A stretch of 11,217 bases of DNA from Deltaproteobacteria bacterium. Lineage in GTDB: Bacteria; Desulfobacterota; Desulfobacteria; Desulfobacterales; C00003060. The notes below the pieces were generated by a model, which saw only the letters and a program-made list of their open reading frames with translations, ran no database searches and was not told where the DNA came from. The translations under genes and the position numbers were made by a program. Of the stretch, positions 1-5,861 are shown one piece after another. The stretch covers positions 1 through 11,217 of the forward strand of contig JAFDFO010000079.1 in the NCBI GenBank assembly GCA_019309815.1, written 5' to 3'. The first letter of the stretch is position 1. Each line of letters begins with the position of its first letter.

Positions 1-22
1 TGACTCCTGACTCCTGAATTCT
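1..22. repeat. Heptamer-type low-complexity tract
   Basis: Two perfect copies of TGACTCC are followed by a variant beginning TGAATTC. The tract lies just past the stop codon of the minus-strand membrane gene that ends at 64. Such short tandem tracts recur in intergenic DNA of many deltaproteobacteria (recalled, not checked). No function can be assigned. Confidence 0.5.
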
Positions 23-63
23 ATATCCCGACTCCCCAATTGCTAAGGCGTTCGCTTCGACCC

Positions 64-579
64 TTATGCAGGCATGTGAACTCTAGCCTCGTGTGTAAAA
101 AGCGCTCTCACCTTATCCCAGAAATCACCCCCCAGTATGAACAGGCTCGATACAAACACGATGTCCCCCAAAAGGTTCACAGCCAACCGGTGTGCTGCGT
201 AACCCGGAATCAGGTGTGGCGCGTAAGGAGCCAGCCACCCGAAGAGCAGGGGCAGCGCAAACATGACCAGCCCAACGTGATAACGCGTGCGGCTCACGAC
301 ATCAGGCGGACCGTGCTTCCTCAGGAACGCGAACAAGCGCCCCTTGATATAGTTGAAGCCGGATTTGCCCATGATGGCAATGGCCACGACACTGAAGATC
401 TCGGGTATGCCTGCCGCAAGCAATCCGGAGAGGGCGGTCTTCCAAGCGGTCGAAAGGCTACTGGCCGTAACCAGGGGAATGAACACCGGGCTGATAAACC
501 CGACAATAAGAATGGCCAGCCCCACGGGAAAGCGCCATCCACGTGGGGGTTGCGCTGTTGCCATTTCCTTTTGCTCCAT
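64..579 (-). CDS. Transporter suffix domain membrane protein
   Basis: A 171-residue integral membrane protein with four likely transmembrane helices, at about residues 17-37, 45-71, 100-119 and 133-150. The short hydrophilic tail contains G-D-F-W-D-K-V-R-A-L-F (151-161), which I recognise as the signature of the 'transporter suffix domain' family, small proteins of unknown mechanism named because the domain is also found at the end of transporters. The ATG is supported by a purine-rich GGAGAG about 7 bases upstream. It begins 28 bases after the DUF502 gene on the same strand, so the two are probably co-transcribed. The family call rests on recall of the C-terminal motif. No catalytic residues are visible, and a role in transport would be speculation. 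Confidence 0.75.
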   Translation of the reverse strand: MEQKEMATAQPPRGWRFPVGLAILIVGFISPVFIPLVTASSLSTAWKTALSGLLAAGIPEIFSVVAIAIMGKSGFNYIKGRLFAFLRKHGPPDVVSRTRYHVGLVMFALPLLFGWLAPYAPHLIPGYAAHRLAVNLLGDIVFVSSLFILGGDFWDKVRALFTHEARVHMPA

Positions 580-607
580 GATCTCTCTCCGTCATTGAGT
601 GAGATGG

Positions 608-1159
608 CTACTTCCCGCCCTTACCCAGCAGGTCGCGGACACCGACTCCCAGGTGACCTATAGCCCTGGAAACGTCACCCAGGTTCGAATCCAGTATCTC
701 GATCCGGTCCCGGGCCACGATTTTTATGGATCCCGCAAAAGAAGCGGGTGCCCACGGCACCAGCACAGTCATTTCGCCATCGCCGTGATCCTCGATCACG
801 TAGACGATTTCCCGCGCCCCGTCCTGCGAAGCCAGCACAGCCGCCTTGAATGCGGCGGCTTCCTCCGCGCCGACCAGTCCTTTGGTCAGGCTCTTCACAA
901 AACCGTATGCAGGGATGCGGGACACCGTGTTTTTCTCGATCCAATTGCCGAGGCGGACCCCGGCCGATGAGCGCATTGCAAGCCCGATCAGGAAGGACGC
1001 GGCGACAATAAGTGCCAACCCCATCAAGACGGGATGCTCGATCTTATCGAACGTTCCTTTTGGAAAGAGGTCGGCGATAGGTGTGGCCAGTGCCACAACC
1101 AACCCAAGGGCCTCGGAAAGAATCAAATAAAGGAGGAGCAGTGGCAACAGCACGAACAA
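608..1159 (-). CDS. DUF502 family membrane protein, 5' end apparently frameshifted
   Basis: The 183 codons read as a DUF502 protein: an N-terminal hydrophobic segment (about 2-27, with L-L-P-L-L-L-L-Y), a second helix (about 44-64), then a soluble domain containing R-I-P-A-Y-G-F-V-K and a C-terminal V-G-V-R-D-L-L-G-K. DUF502 proteins are usually near 200 residues and have no established biochemical function; some are reported as chloroplast or envelope membrane proteins. In this frame the first usable codon is TTG at 1159, with no good ribosome site, and an in-frame TGA lies at 1184-1186. An ATG at 1187-1185 has an excellent GGAGGT about 9 bases upstream but is in another frame. Removing one base from the CCCC run at 1172-1175 joins that ATG to the DUF502 frame. 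So this is either a recent frameshift, a sequencing error, or a gene that really starts at TTG. It is the first gene of a probable operon with the downstream membrane protein. Confidence 0.8.
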   Translation of the reverse strand: MFVLLPLLLLYLILSEALGLVVALATPIADLFPKGTFDKIEHPVLMGLALIVAASFLIGLAMRSSAGVRLGNWIEKNTVSRIPAYGFVKSLTKGLVGAEEAAAFKAAVLASQDGAREIVYVIEDHGDGEMTVLVPWAPASFAGSIKIVARDRIEILDSNLGDVSRAIGHLGVGVRDLLGKGGK

Positions 1160-1171
1160 GCCGCCGGAATT

Positions 1172-1187
1172 CCCCGATTTGTTTCAT
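1172..1187 (-). other. Probable original start of the DUF502 gene with a one-base frameshift
   Basis: The ATG at 1187-1185 sits about 9 bases after GGAGGT, the best ribosome binding site near this gene. Its reading frame leaves the DUF502 frame after four codons, at a run of four C (G on the coding strand). With three G instead of four it would read M-K-Q-I-G-N-S-G-G-L-F-V-L-L-P, matching the expected short polar N-terminus before the first DUF502 helix. Confidence 0.6.
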
Positions 1188-1255
1188 TTGGGCAAGACCT
1201 CCTTTACACTTGTGTCGAGAAGAGGGATCAATTTTCGATCTCTGACATTTCAGTC

Positions 1256-1282
1256 GTAGGGGCGGGGTTTATCCCCGCCCGC
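1256..1282. repeat. GC-rich hairpin element, copy 1 (GTAGGGGCGGGG family)
   Basis: The arms GGGCGGGG (1260-1267) and CCCCGCCC (1273-1280) form a perfect 8-bp stem around a TTTAT loop. It lies 16 bases past the stop of the minus-strand lipoprotein gene, so it could help end that transcript, but there is no T-run. The first 18 bases from GTAGGGG recur exactly at 3618-3635, and a related double-hairpin version is at 3969-4020. It is therefore a dispersed repeat rather than a dedicated terminator. Confidence 0.75.
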
Positions 1283-1297
1283 AAGCTCCTCTTGACT

Positions 1298-1927
1298 CTA
1301 CCCACAAGTTCTTGGCAATTTGTACTCCTGACGGATGTCCATCAGCTTCTGAAGCGCTTTCTGCATGGTTTCTTCGGCTTGAGCTTCTGACTTGATTTCA
1401 GCGTCCTTTGCGACAAGATCAGGGAAGAGTGCGTGTGCTTTGTCTTCTTCACCACGGTCTCCGTACGCAAGCACTTCCATCCACAGACCGGCAAGCGCGT
1501 GATTTTTGTTACCTGACTTGGCAGCAGTTCGGCCGTAAGCTATAGCCACGTCGTGCTTGCATTCTGCCAGCGCTGCAAGCCCGTTAAAGGCATCCTCACC
1601 AATGTCCACCTTGAGCTGTTGAATCTGTGCCTCACTCTGTGCCTCAACCTTTGCCTTCTCCGCCTTGTCCATTTGCGCGCCGCCCATGGCTCCGGCAACG
1701 GCACCTGTGCTCGCTCCCCAGACAGCCCCCCGCGCAGCGTAATCTACAGGATCGCCCCCAAACACGAGTGCACTGACGAGACCACCCACGCCACCTGCCA
1801 CAGCACCCACGGTTGCACCTCTACCCGCCTGCTTACCGGTGTGACCCGAGCAGCCCACCAGCGCTGTCACACACAAAACGACGAGTAATTTTGTTGCGAT
1901 TCCTGTCCTGATACGATTCGAGTTCAT
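1298..1927 (-). CDS. Glycine-zipper lipoprotein
   Basis: The chosen start is the third of three closely spaced ATGs, because AAGGAG lies 7-8 bases before it; it gives 209 residues. The reading frame stays open upstream to a TTG at 1966. A short basic segment and hydrophobic stretch (K-L-L-V-V-L-C-V-T-A-L-V-G-C) end in a lipobox with Cys26, so the product should be a lipid-anchored envelope protein. Residues about 36-84 are rich in G-x-x-x-G (G-A-V-A-G-G-V-G-G, G-A-S-T-G-A-V-A-G-A-M-G-G), a glycine zipper of the type that inserts into or associates with membranes. The rest is charged and helical, with K-A-E-K-A-K-V-E-A-Q-S-E-A-Q predicting a coiled coil. No enzyme motif is visible. A structural or surface-assembly role is plausible but unproven. 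Confidence 0.75.
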   Translation of the reverse strand: MNSNRIRTGIATKLLVVLCVTALVGCSGHTGKQAGRGATVGAVAGGVGGLVSALVFGGDPVDYAARGAVWGASTGAVAGAMGGAQMDKAEKAKVEAQSEAQIQQLKVDIGEDAFNGLAALAECKHDVAIAYGRTAAKSGNKNHALAGLWMEVLAYGDRGEEDKAHALFPDLVAKDAEIKSEAQAEETMQKALQKLMDIRQEYKLPRTCG

Positions 1928-1956
1928 AGACATGCTCCTTGACATAGAATTCTGAT

Positions 1957-1981
1957 TCTTCTCCAATCTAGTTGGAGAAGA
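1957..1981 (-). promoter_or_regulatory. Perfect hairpin in the leader of the glycine-zipper lipoprotein
   Basis: A 10-bp perfect stem (TCTTCTCCAA with its complement TTGGAGAAGA) encloses a TCTAG loop. It lies 30 bases upstream of the preferred ATG and so within the leader. The arm nearer the gene carries GGAG-like sequence, so folding could hide or mimic a ribosome site. It could equally be a protein-binding palindrome or the edge of the repeat-flanked element next door. Confidence 0.4.
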
Positions 1982-1989
1982 GGGTTCGA

Positions 1990-2014
1990 GGAATCAAGGG
2001 GTCAAGGATTCAAG
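1990..2014. repeat. Inverted repeat flanking the four-helix-bundle remnant, left arm
   Basis: This 25-base arm matches the reverse complement of 2218-2242 at 22 of 25 positions, as aligned by eye. Both arms contain TCAAGGGGTC and GGATTCAAG. The left arm overlaps the last codons (L-N-P-stop) of the C-terminal remnant. Confidence 0.7.
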
Positions 2015-2182
2015 TGTCTGTTTGTTAACCATTTTATCAATGCTTTAAGCATCCTTTCCCCCTAACTGAAATACCTGACCGTATCGATCTTGTTTTAAGG
2101 ATTTTCCAGTTATCCTGTAAATGTCTAAACAGAGTTCGTATGACTTCCACCAGATTTTCAAATCTTCGTAATTCTTTAGCAT
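2002..2182 (-). pseudogene. Four-helix-bundle (23S rRNA IVP-like) protein, internally deleted
   Basis: From the ATG at 2182 the minus strand reads 45 codons beginning M-L-K-N-Y-E-D-L-K-I-W-W-K-S-Y-E-L-C-L and continuing D-I-Y-R-I-T-G-K, then D-R-Y-G-Q-V-F-Q-L, before stopping at 2045. This matches the N-terminal third of the four-helix-bundle / 23S rRNA intervening-sequence protein family, normally about 115-125 residues. In another frame, from 2052 to 2002, it reads M-L-K-A-L-I-K-W-L-T-N-R-H-L-N-P-stop, matching the usual C-terminal end of the same family. The middle, roughly 60 codons, is missing and the halves are out of frame, so the gene is a deletion derivative. No good ribosome site precedes the ATG. 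Inverted repeats flank it on both sides. The family's molecular role is unclear; members occur inside rRNA intervening sequences and as free-standing genes. Confidence 0.75.
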
Positions 2183-2217
2183 TGAGCGCTGATGCTTCAC
2201 TTCGTGTCACTCGAACC

Positions 2218-2242
2218 CTTGAATCCTGGACCCCTTGACCCC
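2218..2242. repeat. Inverted repeat flanking the four-helix-bundle remnant, right arm
   Basis: Partner of the arm at 1990-2014, with 22 of 25 bases complementary. It lies about 36 bases upstream of the remnant's start codon. The DNA from here to 2327 contains no other recognisable feature. Confidence 0.7.
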
Positions 2243-2327
2243 TCTGGGATAACGCCTGTTCAATTGGAGATAACCCATCTATTTGGCCTTAATTAACTAC
2301 ACCAGAATTCTTCATAGTCATTTCCAC

Positions 2328-3470
2328 CTATAGAGCGTTGCTGGCCAAAAGTTCGGCGAAATGTTGAAAAGGAACAACTTCGATGCCATCTTCTGTTCGC
2401 AACACGGGCCCTCGGGGATATACGATTATCTGACGTCGCAACCCCTTCAACTGTGCTACTGCCCGAAGCCCCTTGCACCAAGCCTCAGTGAACGTACTTC
2501 CGGTCTTTGCCTCCACAGCCACCGATTCAGCACCCTGGATGAGCAGGAAATCAACTTCGGTCCCGCGCCGTTCCGAGGATGCCCAGTAGTACATTTCGTC
2601 ACAGATTCCACGGTAGTCTTTATAGGCCCGGATCAACTGCGCAACGAGTCCCTCGAACAAGGCACCCCGTTCTTCGGGAGCAATGCTGCCTGTGGCTGGT
2701 TTCATGGCCCGTACAATCCCAGGATCGCACCAGTACCATTTTGGCAGTTTCCGTTCCCGTACACGGAGCTTTGCTTCGTATCCAGGAAGACGGAAGCACA
2801 GGAGTGTCTCCTCGAGGATGTCGAGGTAGCCCGCCACCGTTGTCCTGGCTACCCCTGATTCCCGGGCGAGGTTGCTCACATTAACGGTTTGACCGTGAAT
2901 TATGGCTGCCGCCGGGAGAAAACGGGCGAACCCTGGCAGATTCCGCACCAGCGCCTCGGCCTGGATCTCTTCCTTAAGATAGAGCATTGCGTAAGCCCCA
3001 AGAGTTTCCTCTTTGGCAGTCGAGTCCCAGACGATTGGCAACAACCCATGCCGAAGGGCGTCCTCTATATCAAATTTTGTACCAAGTTCCTCCGGAACAA
3101 ACGGATGCATAGAGCGGTGCATAGCGCGCCCGGCCAGTAGATTGACCCCGGCTCGCTTGAGTTTGCGGGCACTTGACCCGCAGAGAACAAAGCGCAGATG
3201 CTTTTCCTCGATGAACCGATGGACCTCGTTCAGGAGGTTAGGCAGCCTTTGCACTTCATCGATGATCACTAGCTTGCCGGATGGGACCGCACGCAGTTCA
3301 TCAGCAAAAAGGCCCGGGCTGGTCAGTAGGCGCTGGTACGTCTCTTCGGCTAGCAAATCGATCACGTGGGCGTCGGGAAACGTGGCCCGAAGCCAAGTGG
3401 TCTTGCCAGAGCCGCGTGGGCCCATAAGGAAGAAGCTCTGTTCCGGTGGATTGAGTATTCTCTGGAGCAC
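2328..3470 (-). CDS. AAA ATPase with C-terminal DUF4143
   Basis: A 380-residue member of the widespread AAA_14/DUF4143 ATPase family. Visible motifs are Walker A G-P-R-G-S-G-K-T (17-24), Walker B L-V-I-I-D-E (67-72), and a sensor-like F-V-L-C-G-S-S-A-R-K (94-103). Next comes a winged-helix-like stretch (about 200-235, V-S-N-L-A-R-E-S-G-V-A-R-T-T-V). The C-terminal DUF4143 has E-V-D-F (305-308) and V-E-A-K (319-322), the residues of a PD-(D/E)XK-like fold. ATP binding and hydrolysis are well supported. The cellular role of the family is not established, and nuclease activity is only suggested by the fold. The start is GTG: an in-frame TGA lies shortly upstream with no ATG between, and the N-terminus M-L-Q-R-I-L is typical. 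The length is full and there is no damage. It is monocistronic, with a large dyad at its promoter. Confidence 0.9.
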   Translation of the reverse strand: MLQRILNPPEQSFFLMGPRGSGKTTWLRATFPDAHVIDLLAEETYQRLLTSPGLFADELRAVPSGKLVIIDEVQRLPNLLNEVHRFIEEKHLRFVLCGSSARKLKRAGVNLLAGRAMHRSMHPFVPEELGTKFDIEDALRHGLLPIVWDSTAKEETLGAYAMLYLKEEIQAEALVRNLPGFARFLPAAAIIHGQTVNVSNLARESGVARTTVAGYLDILEETLLCFRLPGYEAKLRVRERKLPKWYWCDPGIVRAMKPATGSIAPEERGALFEGLVAQLIRAYKDYRGICDEMYYWASSERRGTEVDFLLIQGAESVAVEAKTGSTFTEAWCKGLRAVAQLKGLRRQIIVYPRGPVLRTEDGIEVVPFQHFAELLASNAL

Positions 3471-3471
3471 T

Positions 3472-3526
3472 ATTTGACCACCATGTCGTCATTTTTCGTC
3501 GAAAACTGACGACAACATAGTCAAAT
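3472..3526. promoter_or_regulatory. 55-bp dyad, candidate operator of the ATPase gene
   Basis: The dyad is centred exactly on base 3499. Three nested pairs of arms are perfect: ATTTGAC/GTCAAAT (3472-3478, 3520-3526), TGTCGTCA/TGACGACA (3484-3491, 3507-3514) and TTTTCG/CGAAAA (3493-3498, 3500-3505). In all, 22 of 27 position pairs are complementary. It starts two bases upstream of the GTG start codon, so a bound protein or folded leader would block expression of the ATPase. Autoregulation is inference. Confidence 0.55.
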
Positions 3527-3617
3527 TGCGTCAGCCTGTCAAGAAAAAACTACTTTGCCACCCGCATAACCTTCCCTGGGCGGTACCCTGAATAGAATAA
3601 AGGATTCCCGGTATGGT

Positions 3618-3635
3618 GTAGGGGCGGGGTTTATC
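3618..3635. repeat. GTAGGGGCGGGG family, truncated copy 2
   Basis: Eighteen bases identical to 1256-1273, ending at the loop. The second hairpin arm is absent, so only half of the element survives. Confidence 0.7.
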
Positions 3636-3643
3636 GTTGTTAT

Positions 3644-3743
3644 CCGTTCACCGTGGCGCAAAGCGCATAGGGCATGGCGTAAAAAGCCAAAAAGAATTTG
3701 TTGTTTTTCAATAGTCAATCCCAGAGCCGTTCACCGTTCACCG
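3644..3743. repeat. Low-complexity tract with CCGTTCACCG units
   Basis: CCGTTCACCG occurs at 3644-3653, 3727-3736 and, overlapping by three bases, at 3734-3743, where the last two form a 7-bp tandem repeat. Between them is degenerate GCGCAAAGCGCATAGGGCAT-type sequence. It resembles degenerate heptamer repeats and has no evident function. Confidence 0.5.
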
Positions 3744-3773
3744 ACATTTGTTTGGAAATTACTGTTGATGGAT

Positions 3774-3937
3774 TCGTAAAAAGTCGTCACTCCGGTGAAA
3801 ACCGGAGTCCAGGCCAGTCATAAGTTTCTGAAAACACTGGATAGCGCTAAGGGTTGCGCCTGACGGCTTGAAAAGAGGCACTACGTGCCCGGCTTCCGCC
3901 GGAATGACAAAAAATGGTGTTTTTCGACTTTTTGCGA
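3774..3937. repeat. Inverted-repeat element with RTAAAAAGTCG ends
   Basis: Terminal arms TCGTAAAAAGTCG (3774-3786) and CGACTTTTTGCGA (3925-3937) match at 12 of 13 positions. Inside them is a second arm pair, GTCACTCCGG (3786-3795) and CCGGAATGAC (3899-3908), matching at 9 of 10. A perfect 8-bp hairpin with a GAAA loop lies at 3789-3808. The nested structure, 164-bp size and lack of coding capacity fit a small non-autonomous dispersed repeat (REP- or MITE-like). GTCATTCCGG-type sequences of this kind are common in deltaproteobacterial intergenic DNA (recalled). Confidence 0.7.
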
Positions 3938-3968
3938 GACTGTCATCGTTGTGTTGCGCAGAGTGTGT

Positions 3969-4020
3969 GTAGGGGAGGGCTTTATGCCCTCCCGCGGGCG
4001 GGGATGAACCCCGCCCCTAC
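3969..4020. repeat. Double hairpin of the GTAGGGGCGGGG family, copy 3
   Basis: The outer arms GTAGGGG (3969-3975) and CCCCTAC (4014-4020) are perfect complements. Inside are two hairpins: GGGAGGGC/GCCCTCCC around TTTAT (3973-3993) and GGGCGGGG/CCCCGCCC around ATGAA (3996-4016). Both loops are five bases. The structure looks like two related single-hairpin units of the kind at 1256-1282 placed head to head. Confidence 0.75.
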
Positions 4021-4031
4021 ATCCCTTTTGT

Positions 4032-4143
4032 GTCATTTCGACCGCAGGGAGAAATCTTGTCATGCCCTGATTGCGAGAGGTGAAGATTTCTCGCTTCCAG
4101 CTTTGCCGTAGCGAGCTTCGGCGGACAAGTCGCTCGAAATGAC
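4032..4143. repeat. 112-bp inverted-repeat element with GTCATTTCGA ends
   Basis: The termini GTCATTTCGA (4032-4041) and TCGAAATGAC (4134-4143) are perfect 10-bp inverted repeats. A second perfect pair, GAGAAATCTT (4049-4058) and AAGATTTCTC (4083-4092), lies within. There is no coding capacity. The form is that of a small MITE-like or REP-like dispersed element. Confidence 0.7.
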
Positions 4144-4154
4144 ATGGCACTGCG

Positions 4155-4183
4155 GCGGGCGGCACGCTGACTGTGCCGCCCGC
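4155..4183 (-). terminator. Strong GC hairpin downstream of the sulfatase gene
   Basis: The arms GCGGGCGGCAC (4155-4165) and GTGCCGCCCGC (4173-4183) form a perfect 11-bp stem with a 7-base loop, beginning 18 bases after the sulfatase stop on its strand. There is no following T-run, so an intrinsic terminator is not certain. A 3'-end stabilising hairpin is an alternative. Confidence 0.5.
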
Positions 4184-4201
4184 TGCCTCTGCCAATCAAA
4201 A

Positions 4202-5758
4202 CTACTGCCTCGATGCCGGTTTCTCAAGCTGCTTGATGACGCCGTCGATGCCCAGCGTGGTGCCGCCCCGCGGTGGGAAGTCCTTGAAGGATTCCAGCCA
4301 CTGCTGGGTGAAGACCTGTGCGGGCACGAAGACCCACATGTTCTCAGCCATCCAGCGGAGGTACATCTCCGACTCGTGCCAGGCCCTCTCGAAGGGGTCG
4401 GCCCTTAAGTTGATGACCTTCGGCCACGCCGTCTGGACGCGAACGGCGGAGGCGATGTTCCCCTCGAGGATGGCGAAGTGGAGTTTCCAGTTGTTGTAGC
4501 GGATGGCGTTGAGGTTCCCCACTTGGTCGAAGTACATGATCTCCTTCCGGGGTGAACTCTCTACCTCTCCTTTGAACCAGGGGAGGAGGTTGTAGCCGTC
4601 GAGATGGACCTTGTACTTCCTGCCATCTATTTTAAGCCCTTTTTTTAACTTTTCCTTGATATCCGGCTCTCCAACCGCCGCCAGCAAGGTGGGGATCATA
4701 TCTTCATGGGAAGCAATGCCGTTGAGCTTTGTTCCCGGTTTGATGACACCGGGCCACTTGATGAAGGCGGGCACGCGAAAACCGCCCTCCCAAGTCGTTC
4801 CCTTCTCGCCGTGGAAGGGGATGGTGCCGCCGTCGGGCCAGGTGAAGGTCTCTGCGCCGTTGTCGGTGGAGTAGAAGACGATGGTGTTGTCGTCGATGCC
4901 GAGCTCCTTGAGCTTGGCGAGGATACGGCCGACGTCATCATCGTGCTCAAGCATGCCGTCGGGATAGAGGCCGATGCCGCTCTTGCCTTCCCACTCCTTG
5001 CTGAGGTGGGTCCAGACGTGCATGCGCGTCGTGGTCACCCATGTGAAAAAGGGCTTGTCTGCCTTGTGGGCCCGCTCGATGAAGTCGATCGCCGCGTCAA
5101 CGAACTCGTCGTCTGCCGTCTCCATGCGCTTACGCGTCATGGGCCCGGTGTCCTTGATCTTCTGGCCGCCCTTACCGTCGGCCCAGGTGTGGAGCACGCC
5201 CCGGGGACCGAACCTTTTACGGAACTCGGGATCCTTCGGGTAGTAGTAACCCTCCGGCTCCTCCTCGGCATTGAGATGATAGAGATTGCCGAAGAACTCG
5301 TCGAAGCCGTGAACCGTCGGCAGATGTTTGTCCTGGTCGCCGAGGTGGTTCTTGCCGAACTGACCGCTCGTGTAGCCGTGGGGCTTGAGGAGAGTAGCGA
5401 GCGTCACCATATTTTCGCCGATCCCTTGGTCCGATCCGGGCATCCCGATGGTGAGCAGTCCCGTGCGGAAGGGATGTTGGCCGAGGATGAAGGCCGCTCG
5501 CCCGGCGGTGCAGCTCTGCTGGGCGTACCAGTCGGTGAAGAGCGCCCCCTCCTTCCCCACGGAGTCGATGTTGGGCGTCTCGTAGCCCATCATCCCCTGG
5601 TTGTAGGCGCTGACGTTCCAGTAGCCGACGTCATCTCCCCAGATGACCAGGATGTTGGGCTTGTCTTTTGCTGCAAAGGCTGCCGGGCAAACCAGGCACA
5701 GCCCCAGCACCGCGACCACAACCACAGCAAATGTTTTCCATGAAATCACTTTCTTCAT
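4202..5758 (-). CDS. Exported type I (formylglycine) sulfatase
   Basis: A 518-residue sulfatase of the alkaline-phosphatase superfamily, predicted to hydrolyse sulfate esters in the periplasm. Residues 1-30 form a Sec signal peptide ending A-F-A-A. G-D-D-V-G-Y (41-46) provides the metal-binding aspartates. Cys83 in Q-S-C-T-A-G-R is the residue expected to become formylglycine, followed by G-Q-H-P-F-R-T-G-L. G-K-N-H-L-G-D (135-141), R-M-H (245-247) and T-D-N-G (298-301) supply further active-site and metal residues. The modification site has Ala where many sulfatases have Pro (C-x-P-S-R), which still fits the broader C-x-P/A-x-R consensus. The ATG follows AAGGAGG by 7 bases. It is the second gene of a unit with the barrel-like protein 102 bases upstream. 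The substrate cannot be read from sequence. No formylglycine-generating enzyme or anaerobic maturase is in the window. Confidence 0.93.
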   Translation of the reverse strand: MKKVISWKTFAVVVVAVLGLCLVCPAAFAAKDKPNILVIWGDDVGYWNVSAYNQGMMGYETPNIDSVGKEGALFTDWYAQQSCTAGRAAFILGQHPFRTGLLTIGMPGSDQGIGENMVTLATLLKPHGYTSGQFGKNHLGDQDKHLPTVHGFDEFFGNLYHLNAEEEPEGYYYPKDPEFRKRFGPRGVLHTWADGKGGQKIKDTGPMTRKRMETADDEFVDAAIDFIERAHKADKPFFTWVTTTRMHVWTHLSKEWEGKSGIGLYPDGMLEHDDDVGRILAKLKELGIDDNTIVFYSTDNGAETFTWPDGGTIPFHGEKGTTWEGGFRVPAFIKWPGVIKPGTKLNGIASHEDMIPTLLAAVGEPDIKEKLKKGLKIDGRKYKVHLDGYNLLPWFKGEVESSPRKEIMYFDQVGNLNAIRYNNWKLHFAILEGNIASAVRVQTAWPKVINLRADPFERAWHESEMYLRWMAENMWVFVPAQVFTQQWLESFKDFPPRGGTTLGIDGVIKQLEKPASRQ

Positions 5759-5844
5759 TCCTCGTCCTCCTTACATTAGAGTTAATAGTTTTCTGATTTA
5801 TCTTTAAATATGCAAGAAATTAAGGGGACCAGCCGCGTACCATG

Positions 5845-5861
5845 AAATCGTTTAACGATTT
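5845..5861. promoter_or_regulatory. Perfect palindrome between the barrel-like gene and the sulfatase
   Basis: AAATCGTT (5845-5852) and AACGATTT (5854-5861) are perfect inverted arms around a single T, overlapping the stop codon of the upstream gene. It could be a protein-binding site for separate control of the sulfatase or a small intercistronic hairpin. Nothing in the window identifies a regulator. Confidence 0.35.

Larger units (their letters stand above)
3527..4201. other. Gene-free region holding several intergenic repeat families
   Basis: No reading frame here has family resemblance or a convincing ribosome site. The stretch contains a truncated GTAGGGGCGGGG element (3618-3635), low-complexity CCGTTCACCG units (3644-3653, 3727-3743), a 164-bp inverted-repeat element (3774-3937), a double hairpin (3969-4020), a 112-bp inverted-repeat element (4032-4143) and a terminator-like hairpin (4155-4183). 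It appears to be a landing zone for small non-coding elements between two minus-strand genes. Confidence 0.75.

Noticed and set aside
40..663. Plus-strand open frame of 207 codons across the first membrane gene
   Set aside because: It is antisense to the transporter-suffix gene and its composition (many R, H, P, Q) is typical of a shadow frame; the opposite strand encodes clear membrane helices with ribosome sites.
2328..3470. The ATPase as an anti-phage or toxin-antitoxin component
   Set aside because: The DUF4143 fold resembles nucleases, but no partner toxin, antitoxin or defence gene lies beside it, so the sequence does not support a defence role.
3881..4199. Short open frames in the gene-free region
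   Set aside because: They cross inverted-repeat elements, lack ribosome sites and show no family resemblance.
4706..5743. Long plus-strand open frame (345 codons) opposite the sulfatase
   Set aside because: It lies entirely within the sulfatase gene on the other strand, has no recognisable domain, and is explained by GC-rich third positions of the real gene.
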